Both the position numbers and the translations under genes were made by a program. From Heterodera schachtii (taxonomy: Eukaryota; Nematoda; Chromadorea; Rhabditida; Heteroderidae), in contig SIJG01000085.1 in the NCBI GenBank assembly GCA_023374025.1, forward strand, positions 238,110 to 302,109: a DNA stretch of 64,000 nucleotides. Reading direction: 5' to 3'. The notes under the pieces were generated by a model. It was not told where the DNA came from. It saw only the letters and a list, made by a program, of their open reading frames with translations, and searched no databases. Positions 1-11,570 of this stretch are shown piece by piece; position 1 is the stretch's first letter, and every line of letters begins with the position of its first letter.

Positions 1-690
1 TGTATGATACCGTATCTCATTAAAAAGGTGCGCTACCGTGTTGCTTCCATACCCACCAATTTCATACAACGACGCGGACGGGTAAACTCGAGAAAATGTA
101 CAATACCGTATCTCATTAAAAAAGGTGCGCGCTACCGTATTCTACCGTTTTTCCTTAACCATTACTTTCCAGTGATAGGGAAAAAGTGTTACCGATGGTA
201 ACGTATCTCTTTAATATTTACTGGTATACCATATGCTAGCATATCTATAGTAGAGAAAGGGCTACCGTACCCACCAATTTTATACCGTAGCTATCACTCG
301 TAACTGAAGAAATTGCAAAATATTATCAAATCAAGAGTGTAATCGTTAATAACAAATCGCAAAGCTTTACGCAATCAGTGAGCATACTCAAATAGTCCTA
401 GAAAAAATTTTTCAAGACTCAAAAAAACGGGACCAGTAAACTTTATGAAATGTTTAATATTATTTGAACGAAAGAATTAACAACGTATTTCTGAGAGAAA
501 ATAAGCACGACAAATTGAGACCGATCATTTCTCAAATACAATTAAATAATTCATTTCCGTACACTTAATCAGACGATGTTTTGGTTGCTTTGATCCGCTT
601 TTTCCTCCTTTTCTTCTTCCGCTGGTGGCGACAATGGCCTGAAATTAATTAATTGTTTTTATTTTTCGACAAAATCAAAAATTGTTGTTT
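1..690. other. AT-rich intergenic stretch with a direct repeat
   Basis: No credible gene is visible. A 32-35 bp imperfect direct repeat, beginning TACCGTATCTCATTAAAAA, occurs at about 8-39 and 104-138. The rest is AT-rich sequence without recognisable coding exons. Confidence 0.5.
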
Positions 691-696
691 TGCTGC

Positions 697-1931
697 TCAC
701 CCAATGGATTCATAGACACTCCACAGATCAAAAGTGATATTGTTCAAATTGGCACTCGAGTGATTGCTAAGCCGCAGACCAAATCTGATATGGTTCAAAT
801 TGACACCCAAATTTTGGCGGTTTTCCCACTTAATTGGCGCCTTCGCAGTCTCCCCAATTGGGCACCGTTGCAACAGCCAATTATACAGGAAATTACATTC
901 TAATTCTTTGCTCATTTTCAGTGTCAGCTTCTCATTGGTCACTTCGTTCACCAATTCAAATTGTTCAATTGGCATTGCTCTCACGGAAAAATAACGTTGA
1001 ATTGTGTAACTGACAGAAGTGGTGGCACGGCGAAATGTCTAAACAAAAATTGGTAAAACTAAACGCAATTTGACGAAAATAAGGCGGGACACCTCTTTGA
1101 AGTTGTTCACCCATCCGCGATTCAGTGGTCCCACATAATCATAGTTAAGCAATCGCTTCGGTTGGCCATCTTTGCTCGAAGTGTGAAGCCATTTGGTCAA
1201 CGCTTGGCCAACAGTTGCATTCGGTCCATCGTCGGCAATTCCATCGGGGAATAGAAAATAAGAACCGATTGAATTCAATTGATCAAGATCAGTGAGAATT
1301 GTTGGTGAAATGCGACGGCGCAAATTGTCCAAAGCATTGCCCTCGGTAAAGCTCAAATGGCGAATGTTTTGCGCAAAAATTGGCCAAATTTCACTGGCCA
1401 AAACATCCCAAATTGGTTGTTCATTTGAAATAGACAACTCCAAATCGGTGCCACTTCTGTCAAAAATTGGCTTGTTTGAACGAATAAATGCGAGCACAGA
1501 ATGGTCAATGTAGCTGAAAGGGGGAAAAATTGAAGAAAATTAATTGGCTTCTGTAAAGTTTTTGAAATTACTAAATCTGAAGGTCCTTAAAGCGGATTTT
1601 GTTGGGCAGCGGACGGTCGGGGAACGGAAATGCCACAAATTTGCCATCAATCCGTACAGACAGTTTCGCTTTTGGTCCATTATTGTTTGCATTTCGTCCT
1701 TTGTCCTTGCGAATTTCGATTGTTCTCCAAATTGTCAATTCGCTTTTTCCATCAAAATGTGCGTCCACCAAAACATCGAAACGGTCGGAAAGCAATGCCA
1801 TTTTGAGTCCGAGTTGAGCATGGTCAAAAGATGGCAGAATGTCCATCCAAACGTCACTACAAATCCAACTGAAATTCGTAAAAAAAAAACAACATGGGTA
1901 AATGAAAATGAATTCCTTACCGTCTGTTCAT
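697..1931 (-). CDS. F-box-like protein, cyst-nematode expanded family (copy A)
   Basis: Four exons read on the minus strand: 1921-1931, 1572-1868, 1093-1513 and 697-1038. All joins use GT..AG signals and keep frame, giving about 356 aa. The N-terminus begins MNRRWICSDVWMDILPSF, the F-box-like helix typical of this nematode family, which is followed by ALLSDRFDVLVDAHF. The second half carries the family blocks YIDHSVLAFIR, KWLHTSSKDGQPKRL and the C-terminal RCPIGET. Members of the family are thought to act in SCF-type ubiquitin ligases, but that is inference from the F-box resemblance; no substrate is known. The start is the ATG at 1929-1931, 37 bp downstream of a TATATAAAG box. Copy B next door has the same exon layout. 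No break is seen, so this copy may be intact. Confidence 0.72.
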
Positions 1932-1967
1932 TTTGCGGTATTATGAATGAAAAAGTCTGTTTGACGT

Positions 1968-1976
1968 CTTTATATA
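1968..1976 (-). promoter_or_regulatory. TATA box of F-box copy A
   Basis: TATATAAAG on the minus strand, 37 bp before the proposed ATG. The equivalent box is present at 4149-4157 before copy B, so the duplicated unit includes the promoter. Confidence 0.5.
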
Positions 1977-2676
1977 CCCATAAAAAAACAAAAAAATAAA
2001 ATTTTGTAATTTTCGACATTTTCTCCTTTTAAGCAGCAAAATTTAAAAAGAAAATCAACAATAAAAGCGCATAAATTCACACAACCACGGCACAATATTA
2101 TTTAAGGGGCTCAAATGGATCAATTAGCATTTCGGCCATTTTTGTTGGTAAAAACATAAAAAATTGACCAATTTGAAAGGGATGGAAGAGATTAAAAAGG
2201 TCTGCTAATCTAAATAATGTCCAAATTCGTTAATTTATACGTACATTAAGTAATAGGGAATGACGTTCTGCTGATACTGTTAAATCTCAGATCTGCTGGG
2301 CTACCCTACTTATTATTTTTCTGTGGGGGGGGGGAGGAGTGAAACACCTTAACTACTGTATTTCCAAATTCATTAAACAATCGTTTCATTGATAATTAAT
2401 AAACTGCTCAACAAAAAGCAAATAAAATAAATTTGAATATTATAGAACGAAAAATCAAACAAAAGCATTTCTGAGAGAAAAAAGCACAACAAATTGAGAC
2501 CGATCATTTCTCAAATACAATTAATTAATTATTCATTTCCGTACACTTAATCAGAAGACATTTCCGTTGCTTTGGTCCGATTCTTCTTCTTCTTTTTCTT
2601 CTTCCGCTGATGGCGATAATGGCCTAAAATTAAATATTTTATATTTCGACAAAATCAAAAATTGCTGTTTTGCTGC

Positions 2677-4107
2677 TCACCCAATGGATTTATTGAAACT
2701 CCACAGATCAAAAATGATATTGTTCAAATTGGCACTCGGATTTACGCTGTCTTCCAATTTAACTTCTGGCACCGTCGCCGTTTCCCCAATTGGGCACCGT
2801 TGCAACAGCCAATTATACAGGTAATTATATTCTAATTCTTTGCTCATTTTCAGTGTCAGCGTCTCATTCGTCATTTTGTTCATCAATTCAAATTGTTCAA
2901 TTGGCATTGTTGTCGCGTAAAAATAAAGTTGAATTGTGTAACTGACTGAAGTGGTGGCATGGCGAAATGTCTTAAACAAAAATTGGTAAAGACAAAACAA
3001 TTAACGAAAATATGGCGGGACACCTCTTTGAAGTTGTCGACCCATTCGGGATTTGGTTGACCAAAAGAACCATTACGATACAATCGCTTCGTCAGCCCAT
3101 CTTTGCTCGGTGTGTGCAACCATTTGATCACTGCTTGGCCAGCAGTTGCATTTGGCCTGGGCCGATCATCAGCAATTCCATTGGGTAACAGACGACCAGA
3201 ATCAATTGTATTCAATTGGTCAAGATCAGTGAGAATTGTTGGTGAAGTGTGACGACGCAATTTGTCCAAATAATCGCCATCGTCAAAGCTCAAGTGGCGA
3301 ATGTTCGTCGCAAAAATGGACCAAATTTCACGGACAAAAAATTCCCAAATTGCCTGATCATTATATTCGCTTCTGTATGGCCACAATGTCAATTTGGTGC
3401 CAATTCTGTCCCAAATTTGCTTGTTGGAACGGAGAAATGCGAGCACAGAGTGGTCAATGTAGCTGAAGAAATATTAAAATGCTTTAATAGGTAGGTGGTA
3501 TATCAAAAGGTTCAAATTACTCGATATAAAGGTAATGAAAGCGAATTTTGTTGTGCAACGGACGATTCGGCATCGAAAATTCCACAAAATTGCCATAGGC
3601 AAGTACAATCGGAAACTTCTTAACATTGTCACCCAACGGAAACGGTACAGTCACCCAACGGAAACGGTACAGTCACCCAACGGAAACGGTAAGTCACCCA
3701 ACGGAAACGGTACAGTCACCCAACGGAAACGGTACAGTCACCCAACGGAAACGGTACAGTCACCCAACGGAAACGGTACAGTCGGCAATTCTTCCAAATA
3801 ATTGTCATTTGTCACTGATCCATACAGATAATATCGGTTTTGGTCCATTATCGTTTGCATTTCGTCCTTTGTCCTTGCGAATTTCGATTGTTCTCCAAAT
3901 TGTCAATTCGCTTTTTCCATCAAAATGTGCGTCCACCAAAACATCGAAACGGTCGGAAAGCAATGCCATTTTGAGTCCGAGTTGAGCATGGTCAAAAGAT
4001 GGCAGAATGTCCATCCAAACGTCACTACAAATCCAACTGAAACATAAGAAAATTGGGAAAATGAAGAATTTGTAATTTAAAAAAAAAATTCATTACCGTC
4101 TGTTCAT
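2677..4107 (-). CDS. F-box-like protein, paralogue copy B, with a minisatellite in exon 2
   Basis: Same layout as copy A: exons 4097-4107, 3521-4036, 3024-3462 and 2677-2970. The conserved blocks MDILPSFDHAQLG, IRHLSF, KWLHTPSKDG and RCPIGET are all present. Exon 2 differs: after ...PILSVWISDK an in-frame stop appears (3805-3807), followed by about seven copies of a 22 bp repeat (3629-3783). Family sequence then resumes as KKFPIVLAYGNFVEF in the same frame. Two readings are possible. Either the gene is a pseudogene, or the repeat is removed as a 207 nt intron (3619-3825, GT..AG, 69 codons so frame is kept), which would restore one open frame of about 340 aa. No transcript evidence is available here. 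Confidence 0.6.
3629..3783. repeat. 22 bp minisatellite, about 7 copies
   Basis: Tandem units of CACCCAACGGAAACGGTACAGT. One unit is slightly shortened (GGTAAGTC instead of GGTACAGTC). It lies inside what is coding exon 2 in F-box copy A. Because 22 is not a multiple of three, each extra copy shifts frame. Confidence 0.9.
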
Positions 4108-4148
4108 TTTTGTGATATGTATTATGAATGAAAAAGTCTTTCTGGCCT

Positions 4149-4157
4149 CTTTATATA
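4149..4157 (-). promoter_or_regulatory. TATA box of F-box copy B
   Basis: TATATAAAG on the minus strand, 42 bp before the ATG at 4105-4107, in the same position as in copy A. Confidence 0.5.
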
Positions 4158-4388
4158 CCCAAAAAAAAGACAGGATTTGAAAGGGATGAGAAAAGGAAGA
4201 TTAAAATGGTCTGCTGGCCAAAAATAATGGCCATAATTATTAGAGACCGGATTTTGAGGCATATGCCTTTTTTTTGTTGCTAACTTGCTACGGCCTAATA
4301 TGCACGAAAAACGAGTTTTTAACTTGGTTTGAAGCTTCTAGCTTGAACTTTTTGGTGCCTTTTTTTGCCTTTTGGTGCCTTTTTTCGG

Positions 4389-5425
4389 GAACGGGTCGTT
4401 TCGGCGCCGCCGTTTCGGCGCCAGGGTCGTTTCGGCGCCAAAAAATATTTCTGATTTTTAAGGCCCTGCAACCTTTGAAGCAGACGAAAATTGTTAAAAA
4501 TTCACAATAAAGGGCTCTTGTGCAGTTTAGGCCCCATATACAAAATTTTTTTTTTTACATTTCAGAATAAAATATGCCAATCTATAGGTTTTCGTGGTCG
4601 CTGATCGCGAATCCGGTATTCATTTCGTCCAATTCCAATCCCGGACCCGAATTCGAACAAAAATTCGAAAATTAAAATTTTTGGTTTTCATATTATTGGT
4701 CAGCATTGTTTAAATACACGGAAACGAACTGAAAGTCATCAGTGCTTCAATTAAAAATCATTTAAACTATTTTTAGACTAAAAATGAAAAATAAAAAATT
4801 TTAATTTTTCGACTTCTTGTTCGAGTTCGGGTCCGGGATTTTGAATTGGCCGAAATGGATGCCGGATTCGCGATCAGCGACCCCGAAAACCTATAGATTG
4901 GCTTCTTTTATTCTAATATGTAAAAATTTTTGTATATGGGGCCTAAACTGCACAAGAGCCACAAATTTTTGGGGGGGGGGGGGGGGCTTCTCATTTAGAG
5001 GGGTGGGGTTCCAAATGAGTAAATACGGTAAACAAATAAATTTTTGTTAAATTTTATTTTGTTAGTTTATTGTTATTCTATATTGTTTGAAACGAAAATG
5101 TGAAATTCGAAAACTTAAATTTTAAACATTTTGTTCGAATTCGGGTCCGGGATTCCAAATAGGCCGAAATGATGCCGGATTCGTGATCAGCGCCCCAGAA
5201 AACCCTTGGTAACATGTTTTCATGACTTTTGAAAACAAAAAAAAATTTCTCGGAAAAATGGGGGCAACCATCCCTAGTATTACCAAAATTTTTAATTTTT
5301 GAAAATTTAAATCGCTCAAAATTTCCAACTGATCCATGATTTTTTAATTTTGGCTTGGCGCAGAGACGACACTGGCGCCGAAACGACCCTCGCGCCGAAA
5401 CGGCGGCGCCGAATCGGCGGCGCCG
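4389..5425. repeat. Region bounded by GC-rich inverted repeats
   Basis: Near-identical GC-rich blocks of about 45 bp, built from GGCGCCGAAACG-type units, lie at about 4389-4438 and, inverted, at about 5373-5420. They enclose an AT-rich stretch that includes the foldback element at 4513-4960. No gene is visible inside. This may be one composite element with another nested in it. Confidence 0.55.
4513..4960. mobile_element. Foldback (long-TIR) non-autonomous element
   Basis: The ends are inverted copies starting GGCTCTTGTGCAGTTTAGGC. The inverted arms continue for roughly 180 bp each and contain the signature TTCGA(A/G)TTCGGGTCCGGGAT. The middle is about 80 bp and the whole element about 448 bp. 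There is no coding capacity. The same internal signature recurs at many places in the window. Confidence 0.75.
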
Positions 5426-5887
5426 AAACGGCGGCTCCGAAACGGCTAGAGCTGAGCGGGACCGGGATTTTTGACAAAAACCGGGACCGGGATTTGCCGG
5501 GACCAGAAAAGTCGGGACCGGGACCAAGTTTTTCGACCGGGACCGGGACCGGGACCGCGAAAAAACCCGGGACCGGGACCAACCGGGACTTTTCACAAGA
5601 GCAAATTTTTTTTGAAAAATTTTAAAAATTTTTGGTGAATTTTGTTACAAAAATTTCCTAAATTCAAAAAGGTACCCATAAAATTTTTTAATTTCGAAGA
5701 ATTTTTCCATTATTCATTGGAAATTTTTAAAATTTTCATTTCAGGGGGGGGGGAATTCTTGGAATTTTCTGAGTCCCAAAATTCTGGATTTTTCTAACAA
5801 ATTAACAATCTCTTAAAATTTTTAAGTCGCTGTTTTTGTGGCAATGTTTTTTCAAAAAACTTTTGGAACATTGGGAGGGGGCGGGGT

Positions 5888-5913
5888 CCGTCGGTGCCGA
5901 TAGGCGCCGCCGG
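5888..5913. repeat. Recurrent GC hairpin motif
   Basis: Arms CCGTCGGTGCC and GGCGCCGCCGG around a GATA loop. It is one of about ten near-copies in the window, usually next to AT-rich sequence of the type TTGTTAACAAATTGCA. Confidence 0.7.
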
Positions 5914-6084
5914 AAAAATTTTGAGTGAGATTTGATAACAGAATTTGCCAAAAAATGACCAAATATTAGGTTAATTTGTGGTTTTAGGCTGTTTAAAAAA
6001 GGTAAAAATATAATTTTTATGTAGAAATATTTTTTATTAATTAAATTTCAATTGATATTGGTAAAGAAAAAAGAAAAAATTATC

Positions 6085-6157
6085 TGTTCAATAGGGGAAT
6101 TGAACCCAAGGGACAAATAATGAAAGTCAAAAGGTTTAGCCACTTATCCACTTATGC
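6085..6157 (-). other. tRNA-like segment (Pol III A and B boxes) inside the TIR element
   Basis: On the minus strand an A-box-like TGGATAAGTGG (6140-6150) is followed 44 nt downstream by a B box GGTTCAATTCC (6096-6106), the normal spacing for a tRNA. The anticodon arm does not pair well, so this is a tRNA-derived or decayed sequence rather than a working tRNA. The second element copy has it at 10630-10684. Confidence 0.45.
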
Positions 6158-6582
6158 ATATGAAAATATGCTTTAAAAGAAAATAAATAATTTATTTTTT
6201 TCTCAAAAATTTTTTCTTCTCCACCAATTTTCTTCTCTTTTCTCACCCAGACCCCATTCTTACCAGTGCTTATTTAGTCCCGCCGGGACCGGGACTGGCA
6301 AAACCGGGACCGGGATTTCTTTTTTTCAAAAACCGGGACCGGGACCTGAAAAAACCGGGATTTCCCGCCCCGGTCCCGCTCAGCTCTATGAAAATGTAAT
6401 ATTTCGGCAAAATGTCGCCGATTAAAAAAAGAACATAATGCCAAAATATTCATAAATGATTAAATTCAAAAATCTTTTTGAAATATCTTTGCATTTTTCG
6501 AAAAATTCAGCGTAAAATGTAATTTTAATGTATACAACGTAACCCTACTGATCATAAAATTTTTGATTAATTTTAAATTTCG

Positions 6583-6705
6583 TTTTCTGAAGACATTTAT
6601 TTGCATAAAAAAATGACCGGAGAATATAGGGAGAATGGAAGAATGATTGGAATGAGGAAGAGGGGAAGAAAAAAGGCATTTTTATACTAAAATATTAGCG
6701 TAGCG
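6583..6705 (-). pseudogene. Remnant of an F-box gene 5' end (duplicate of copy C start and promoter)
   Basis: The stretch contains ATGTCTTCAGAAA with its ATG at 6594-6596. It is followed upstream by sequence matching that before copy C (ending in the block ACTAAAATATTAGCGTAGC, compare 9196-9215). Downstream of the first five codons the F-box sequence is not recognisable. It appears to be a truncated duplication. Confidence 0.5.
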
Positions 6706-7709
6706 CTCCAACCCTTCGAGGGTGGAAAAGTGGGAGTCGGCGTTTGTCGGCTATACATAAATAGAAAGGCGATTCATGCGTCGAATGTCTTCCGCAAACC
6801 GTGGCATGAGAGCATTTTGGCACTTGGTGAAACTGACGACACATTTGTCTTGGACAGAAATTGGATTTTTGAAATGCGAAGTAAAAACGGATGGATTTAA
6901 GAGATTCGGATGATAAAAATGTTTGGTAAATTATCATTTTTCTTGCTGATATTTCCATGCATTTGAATCGATTTTAAACAATAAAGACGGATTTTGGTGA
7001 AAAATGAATTTTCGACTTTTGTTCGAGTTCAGGTCCAGCATTCGAAATTGGGTTTTTAAAATAAAACATGGCATTTTCGTGGGAGAAAAAGCAAAAAAGT
7101 TGCTCATTTTTCTCTCCGTCGCATTATTTCTCAACGATGGATTCTGTCAGCAACAAAACAATAACTAACAACAAAATCGGTAGCTGGTGCTGTGATTTTG
7201 AGCAACAGCAATTTTTTAAATCCAAAAAATTTAAAGGCTCTAAATAAGACGAAAAATTAAACACGTAAATTCAAAGATTCCAAGACATGGGTGGAAGGCG
7301 ACCGACTGCAATTTGACGGAAATGAACGAATTTGCGAGCAATCAAAGGTCAAATACAAACAAACAAACAATTAGACAATATTTAAATGGCAAAACTGCCA
7401 ACATATCATTTTGGCCATCATAATCGCATCAATTAATTAATTAATTCATTCATTTCTTCTGCTGTCCACTTGGCCCGGGAGAAGCGGCGTCGAGAAGACT
7501 GAAAAAACGATGATTCTATTGTAAATTATAAGAAATTAAGTTTTTATGAGTTCAATGGCATTTTACGAGTCCAAACAACTAGACATCCTTAATTATCACA
7601 ATTCTGTCCATTAGCTGTACATTTTTGGTACCATTTGAAAGCACAAAGTCTAAGCAATTGGACTCATAAAACAACAAAAAAAAAAGAAATCATTAAGCAT
7701 TTTAAATGT

Positions 7710-9118
7710 TCACCCGTTGTCGAATCCGACATCTTCGATCCAAATATCAATTGGGTTCTGTCGGGCTTTGAATTCATCCGCCACATTTCCCCATTTTCTC
7801 TCATCCCATACAATTGGAGAACGGCGGAGCAGAAAATGATTTGTATCATCTAGTTCAAGTGCCAATTGCTCCCCCGTAACTTCGTTGATCCGATCAAATG
7901 GCACAATGAAGTCAAGTGGAGAAGACGGCGGAAAGTAAAAATAAATGAGAAAAGTAACCAGAGAAGAAGCATTGGAAAATGCCTAAAAAGAGCGACAAAA
8001 AACAATTATAGAAAAAACAATGAAATAGGGATAATCACACCGCTTTAAATTGTTCCATCGTTGACGACCATTGATCAACTGGTGAATTCAAAAAGCATTG
8101 GAGCACCTTTGGCACACCATCCGGGTTTGGCGTGAACAACCATTTGGTCATCGCTTGGCCATCCGACGCATTGGCACTTTCATCGGGCGGAAAAGCGGGC
8201 AGAATGGCATCTTTGAAAGAGACAAAGCGAAGGGATGAACAATCGCTGAGAAGTGACGGGGCCAATTGCCGCAAAGGGCGAAAAGCGATGGTATTCAAAA
8301 ACATCGCACGAATAGAATGGCGAAACATTGGCCAAATGTTGAGCAAAACAAAGTCCAAAATGCAAACATTTTCAGTGATAATGTCCAAGTATATTGAACA
8401 AACGGCGAAAAAACGGCGAAAATGTCGGAGAAATGCGATGACATTTTGATCGATGTAACTGAAATTTTGAAAATTACGAAAAATTCCAAATTAATCAATT
8501 TTTTACATGATCTGAATGCCTCGGAATCCGATGACTTTGTTGGGCAACGGATTTTGCGGAATTGGCAATGGATTTCCATCGGAATTGACAATTTGCATTT
8601 GCTTGGTGCCATTCTCTCCAATTTCGTGGCAAATTCGTATAAAGCACAATTTCCATTTGCGTGTTTTGAAGTGTTCGTCCACTCGGAGGTCAAATCGGCG
8701 GTTGATCAGTGCAATTTCGAGGCCGAGCTGAGAAGGCGCAAGAAAATCGAACACCAAAAGCCAACAGTCACCACAGATAAAGCTGAAAATTGGGGAGAGT
8801 TTTATGAAATTTCCATAATTTTTTGATTAATTTAATTTACATTTCTTTTTTGTGAGTGCGTCGTCGTTTTTTGGCATTGTCCAAAAAGAACCAAAAAAGA
8901 ATGGTGGCACAAACGACCAACAGAAGAAGAAGAAACACGGCACACCAACTGAAAATAAATCGGGGAAATTAATGAATCAAATGGCAAGGAAAAGCATCAA
9001 AGCGAAGGAATCCTAAGGGAGATTTTAGCTATTTTTAATTTTTTTTGAGGCCCATGAAACTAAACTTTCAACAATTTGTTTTTGAAAATAACTAAACGTA
9101 CAGAATTTCTGAAGACAT
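7710..9118 (-). CDS. F-box-like protein with an added N-terminal membrane segment (copy C)
   Basis: Five exons: 9102-9118, 8841-8948, 8507-8782, 8041-8458 and 7710-7982. All joins are GT..AG and in frame, giving about 363 aa. Exons 3-5 are the family body: KKEIFICGDCW, then LALINRRF-type helices (here IALINRRFDLRVDEHF), NPLPNKVIGFRGIQI, YIDQNVIAFLR, AMTKWLFTPNPDGVPKVLQ and LLRRSPIVWDERKWG. Unlike copies A and B, exons 1-2 add a hydrophobic stretch (about residues 7-28, CAVFLLLLLVVCATILFWFF) followed by the basic run KKRRRTHKK, which reads as a signal anchor. If translated, the F-box part would be membrane-tethered, probably facing the cytosol. The ATG is at 9116-9118. No defects are seen. Confidence 0.68.
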
Positions 9119-9444
9119 TTGCAGGAACAGGATGACCGGTAAATAAAGAGAGAATGGAATGAAGAGAAGGAGAAGAAAAAAGGGCATTTTTATACTAAAA
9201 TATTAGCGTAGCAATTTTTCCCATTTTCACATTGGCCAATGGCCACTTTCGGCTCACATTTATCCGTTCAAATAAATCACAGTTCTGATTTAAAAAGCAA
9301 ATCCTTTTTTTTTTTTGCAATTATAACTTATTAAGACCAAAAGTGTGCAGCTAATTGCCTCTAAATGAAGCGACGTTTAAGGAAAATGTGAGAAATTATC
9401 AACATAAAGAAATTTCTCATTTTCATTAATTTTCACGCTTTTCA

Positions 9445-9529
9445 GTTGGATTTGTAGCGATGTTTGGATGGATTTTATCCCTTTCTTTGAACGTGTTCAA
9501 CTTGGCTTCGCTTTAAGGACCTTCAGACT
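9445..9529 (+). pseudogene. F-box gene fragment with a large internal deletion
   Basis: On the plus strand, after TTTTCAG, the sequence reads WICSDVWMDFIPFFERVQLG, the family start. It then jumps directly to the end of that exon (RFKDLQ) and its GTAATT donor. About 250 bp of the exon is missing. Orientation is opposite to the three other F-box copies. Confidence 0.7.
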
Positions 9530-9904
9530 TAGTAATTCGAACATTTCTATATACAAACATACATAGGTATTAAATGGGGCCCTTTTTTCGGTAAAATTAA
9601 AGAATTCAGCCAATTTTAATTTTATAATAATTTAAAATACATTTTCCAATTCCTCTCGTTGAGAAAATTAAATTGGTACCATTTTTAGGGTTCGGCGACA
9701 ATTTTGAACAGAGTTATGAGCTTGGGACTACTAAAGTGTCCAAATCCCACAAGGACTAATTCGTCCAACGCCAAAAAATGAGAGAAATTGCTGTTCAAAA
9801 TCCCCACCAATTGCAAAAGCGAAGGCCCATGCGCAAAAGAAAGGCTAAATTGGAGAATTGAATGAATGTCCCTGTTTGATTTGAACACACCAACATTAGT
9901 CCTG

Positions 9905-11560
9905 CCCCGAAATTTGTCGTTTGTCGTCTGAAATTAGGCGTTTGTCGTTTGTCTCGAAAATTCTGATTGGTTTTTACTAGAGCTGAGCGGGACCGGGATT
10001 TTTGACAAAAACCGGGACCGGGATTTGCCGGGACCAGAAAAGTCGGGACCGGGACCAAGTTTTTCGACCGGGACCGGGACCGGGACCGCGAAAAAACCCG
10101 GGACCGGGACCAACCGGGACTTTTCACAAGAGCAAATTTTTTTTGAAAAATTTTAAAAATTTTTGGTGAATTTTGTTACAAAAATTTCCTAAATTCAAAA
10201 AGGTACCCATAAAATTTTTAATTTCGAAGAATTTTTCCATTATTCATTGGAAAATTTTTAAAATTTTCATTTCAGGGGGGGGGGGGGAATTCTTGGAATT
10301 TTCTGAGTCCCAAAATTCTGGATTTTTCTAACAAATTAACAATCTCTTAAAATTTTTAAGTCGCTGTTTTTGTGGCAATGTTTTTTCAAAAAACTTTTGG
10401 AACATTGGGAGGGGGCGGGGTCCGTCGGTGCCGATAGGCGCCGCCGGAAAAATTTTGAGTGAGATTTGATAACAGAATTTGCCAAAAAATGACCAAATAT
10501 TAGGTTAATTTGTGGTTTTAGGCTGTTTAAAAAAGGTAAAAATATAATTTTTATGTAGAAATATTTTTTATTAATTAAATTTCAATTGATATTGGTAAAG
10601 AAAAAAGAAAAAATTATCTGTTCAATAGGGGAATTGAACCCAAGGGACAAATAATGAAAGTCAAAAGGTTTAGCCACTTATCCACTTATGCATATGAAAA
10701 CATGCTTTAAAAGAAAATAAATAATTTATTTTTTTTCTCAAAAATTTTTTCTTCTCCACCAATTTTCTTCTCTTTTCTCACCCAGACCCCATTCTTACCA
10801 GTGCTTATTTAGTCCCGCCGGGACCGGGACTGGCAAAACCGGGACCGGGATTTCTTTTTTTTCAAAAACCGGGACCGGGACCTGAAAAAACCGGGATTTC
10901 CCGCCCCGGTCCCGGGGCCAATCACAATTACGAACGACAAACGACAAAACAGACGACAAACGTCAAATTTGGCATTTGTCTTCGAATTTGTCATTACGAC
11001 AAAAAATTATGCCGTTTGTCGTTTGAATACGCCGCTTTTCAGTTTGTCGTTTGTCTCTGTCGTGTGAATTGTCATACAATCACAATTGACAAAATCTACC
11101 GTAAATTTGTCGTTTTTCGTCACTTTTTTAAGGATTAATCAACATTTCTCAGGAAAATGCAAAAAATAAAATTGAAAAATGGCAAAAGATTCTTTCTAGG
11201 GGTTTCTGGGTACGTAGATTCCGAATCTAACATTTATTTTGCTCTAATTCTAATCATAAACCTAAATTCAAAAGATCCGAATAAATGAATGAAAAATCAT
11301 AGAGATAAAAGTATAGAAATGAAAATCTGAGATCGGATTCATGATCAGCGAACTCATTTTCCCCTAGAAAGATGTTGTTTTTATATTAAATAAAAATTTT
11401 TGGATCAAAAATTAGTAGTGGCATTTTGGGACACATCTCAGACGACAAATTTGAGGGGCGGTGTTGAGCGCCCCCCAAATATTTGGCGTTTGTCGTCTGA
11501 AATTTGGTGTTTGTGCAATTACGAACGCCAAACGACAAACGTCAAATTTCAGACGACAAA
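9905..11560. repeat. Repeat region with TTTGTCGT-rich blocks
   Basis: Simple repeats of GTTTGTCGT or its complement lie at about 9905-9960, 10915-11060 and 11435-11560. TIR element copy 2 sits between the first two. No gene is visible. Confidence 0.6.
9978..10914. mobile_element. TIR element, family TAGAGCTGAGCGGG (copy 2, 3' end trimmed)
   Basis: Nearly identical to 5447-6388, including the hairpin motif (10422-10447) and the tRNA-like boxes. The left end TAGAGCTGAGCGGG is intact. The right end stops at CCCGGTCCCG, without the final CTCAGCTCTA. Confidence 0.75.
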
Positions 11561-11570
11561 NNNNNNNNNN
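11561..11570. other. Assembly gap (10 N)
   Basis: Ten unresolved bases, exactly at the left edge of duplicated block A. Confidence 0.99.

Larger units (their letters stand above)
5447..6388. mobile_element. 942 bp TIR element, family TAGAGCTGAGCGGG (copy 1)
   Basis: Terminal inverted repeats TAGAGCTGAGCGGGACCGGG are visible at both ends, each followed inward by strings of GGGACCGGGACC. No transposase is present. The interior holds a GC hairpin motif (5888-5913) and a tRNA-like segment on the minus strand. Copy 2 at 9978-10914 is almost identical. The TAGAG terminus suggests a hAT-type MITE, but I see no 8 bp target duplication here. Confidence 0.75.
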
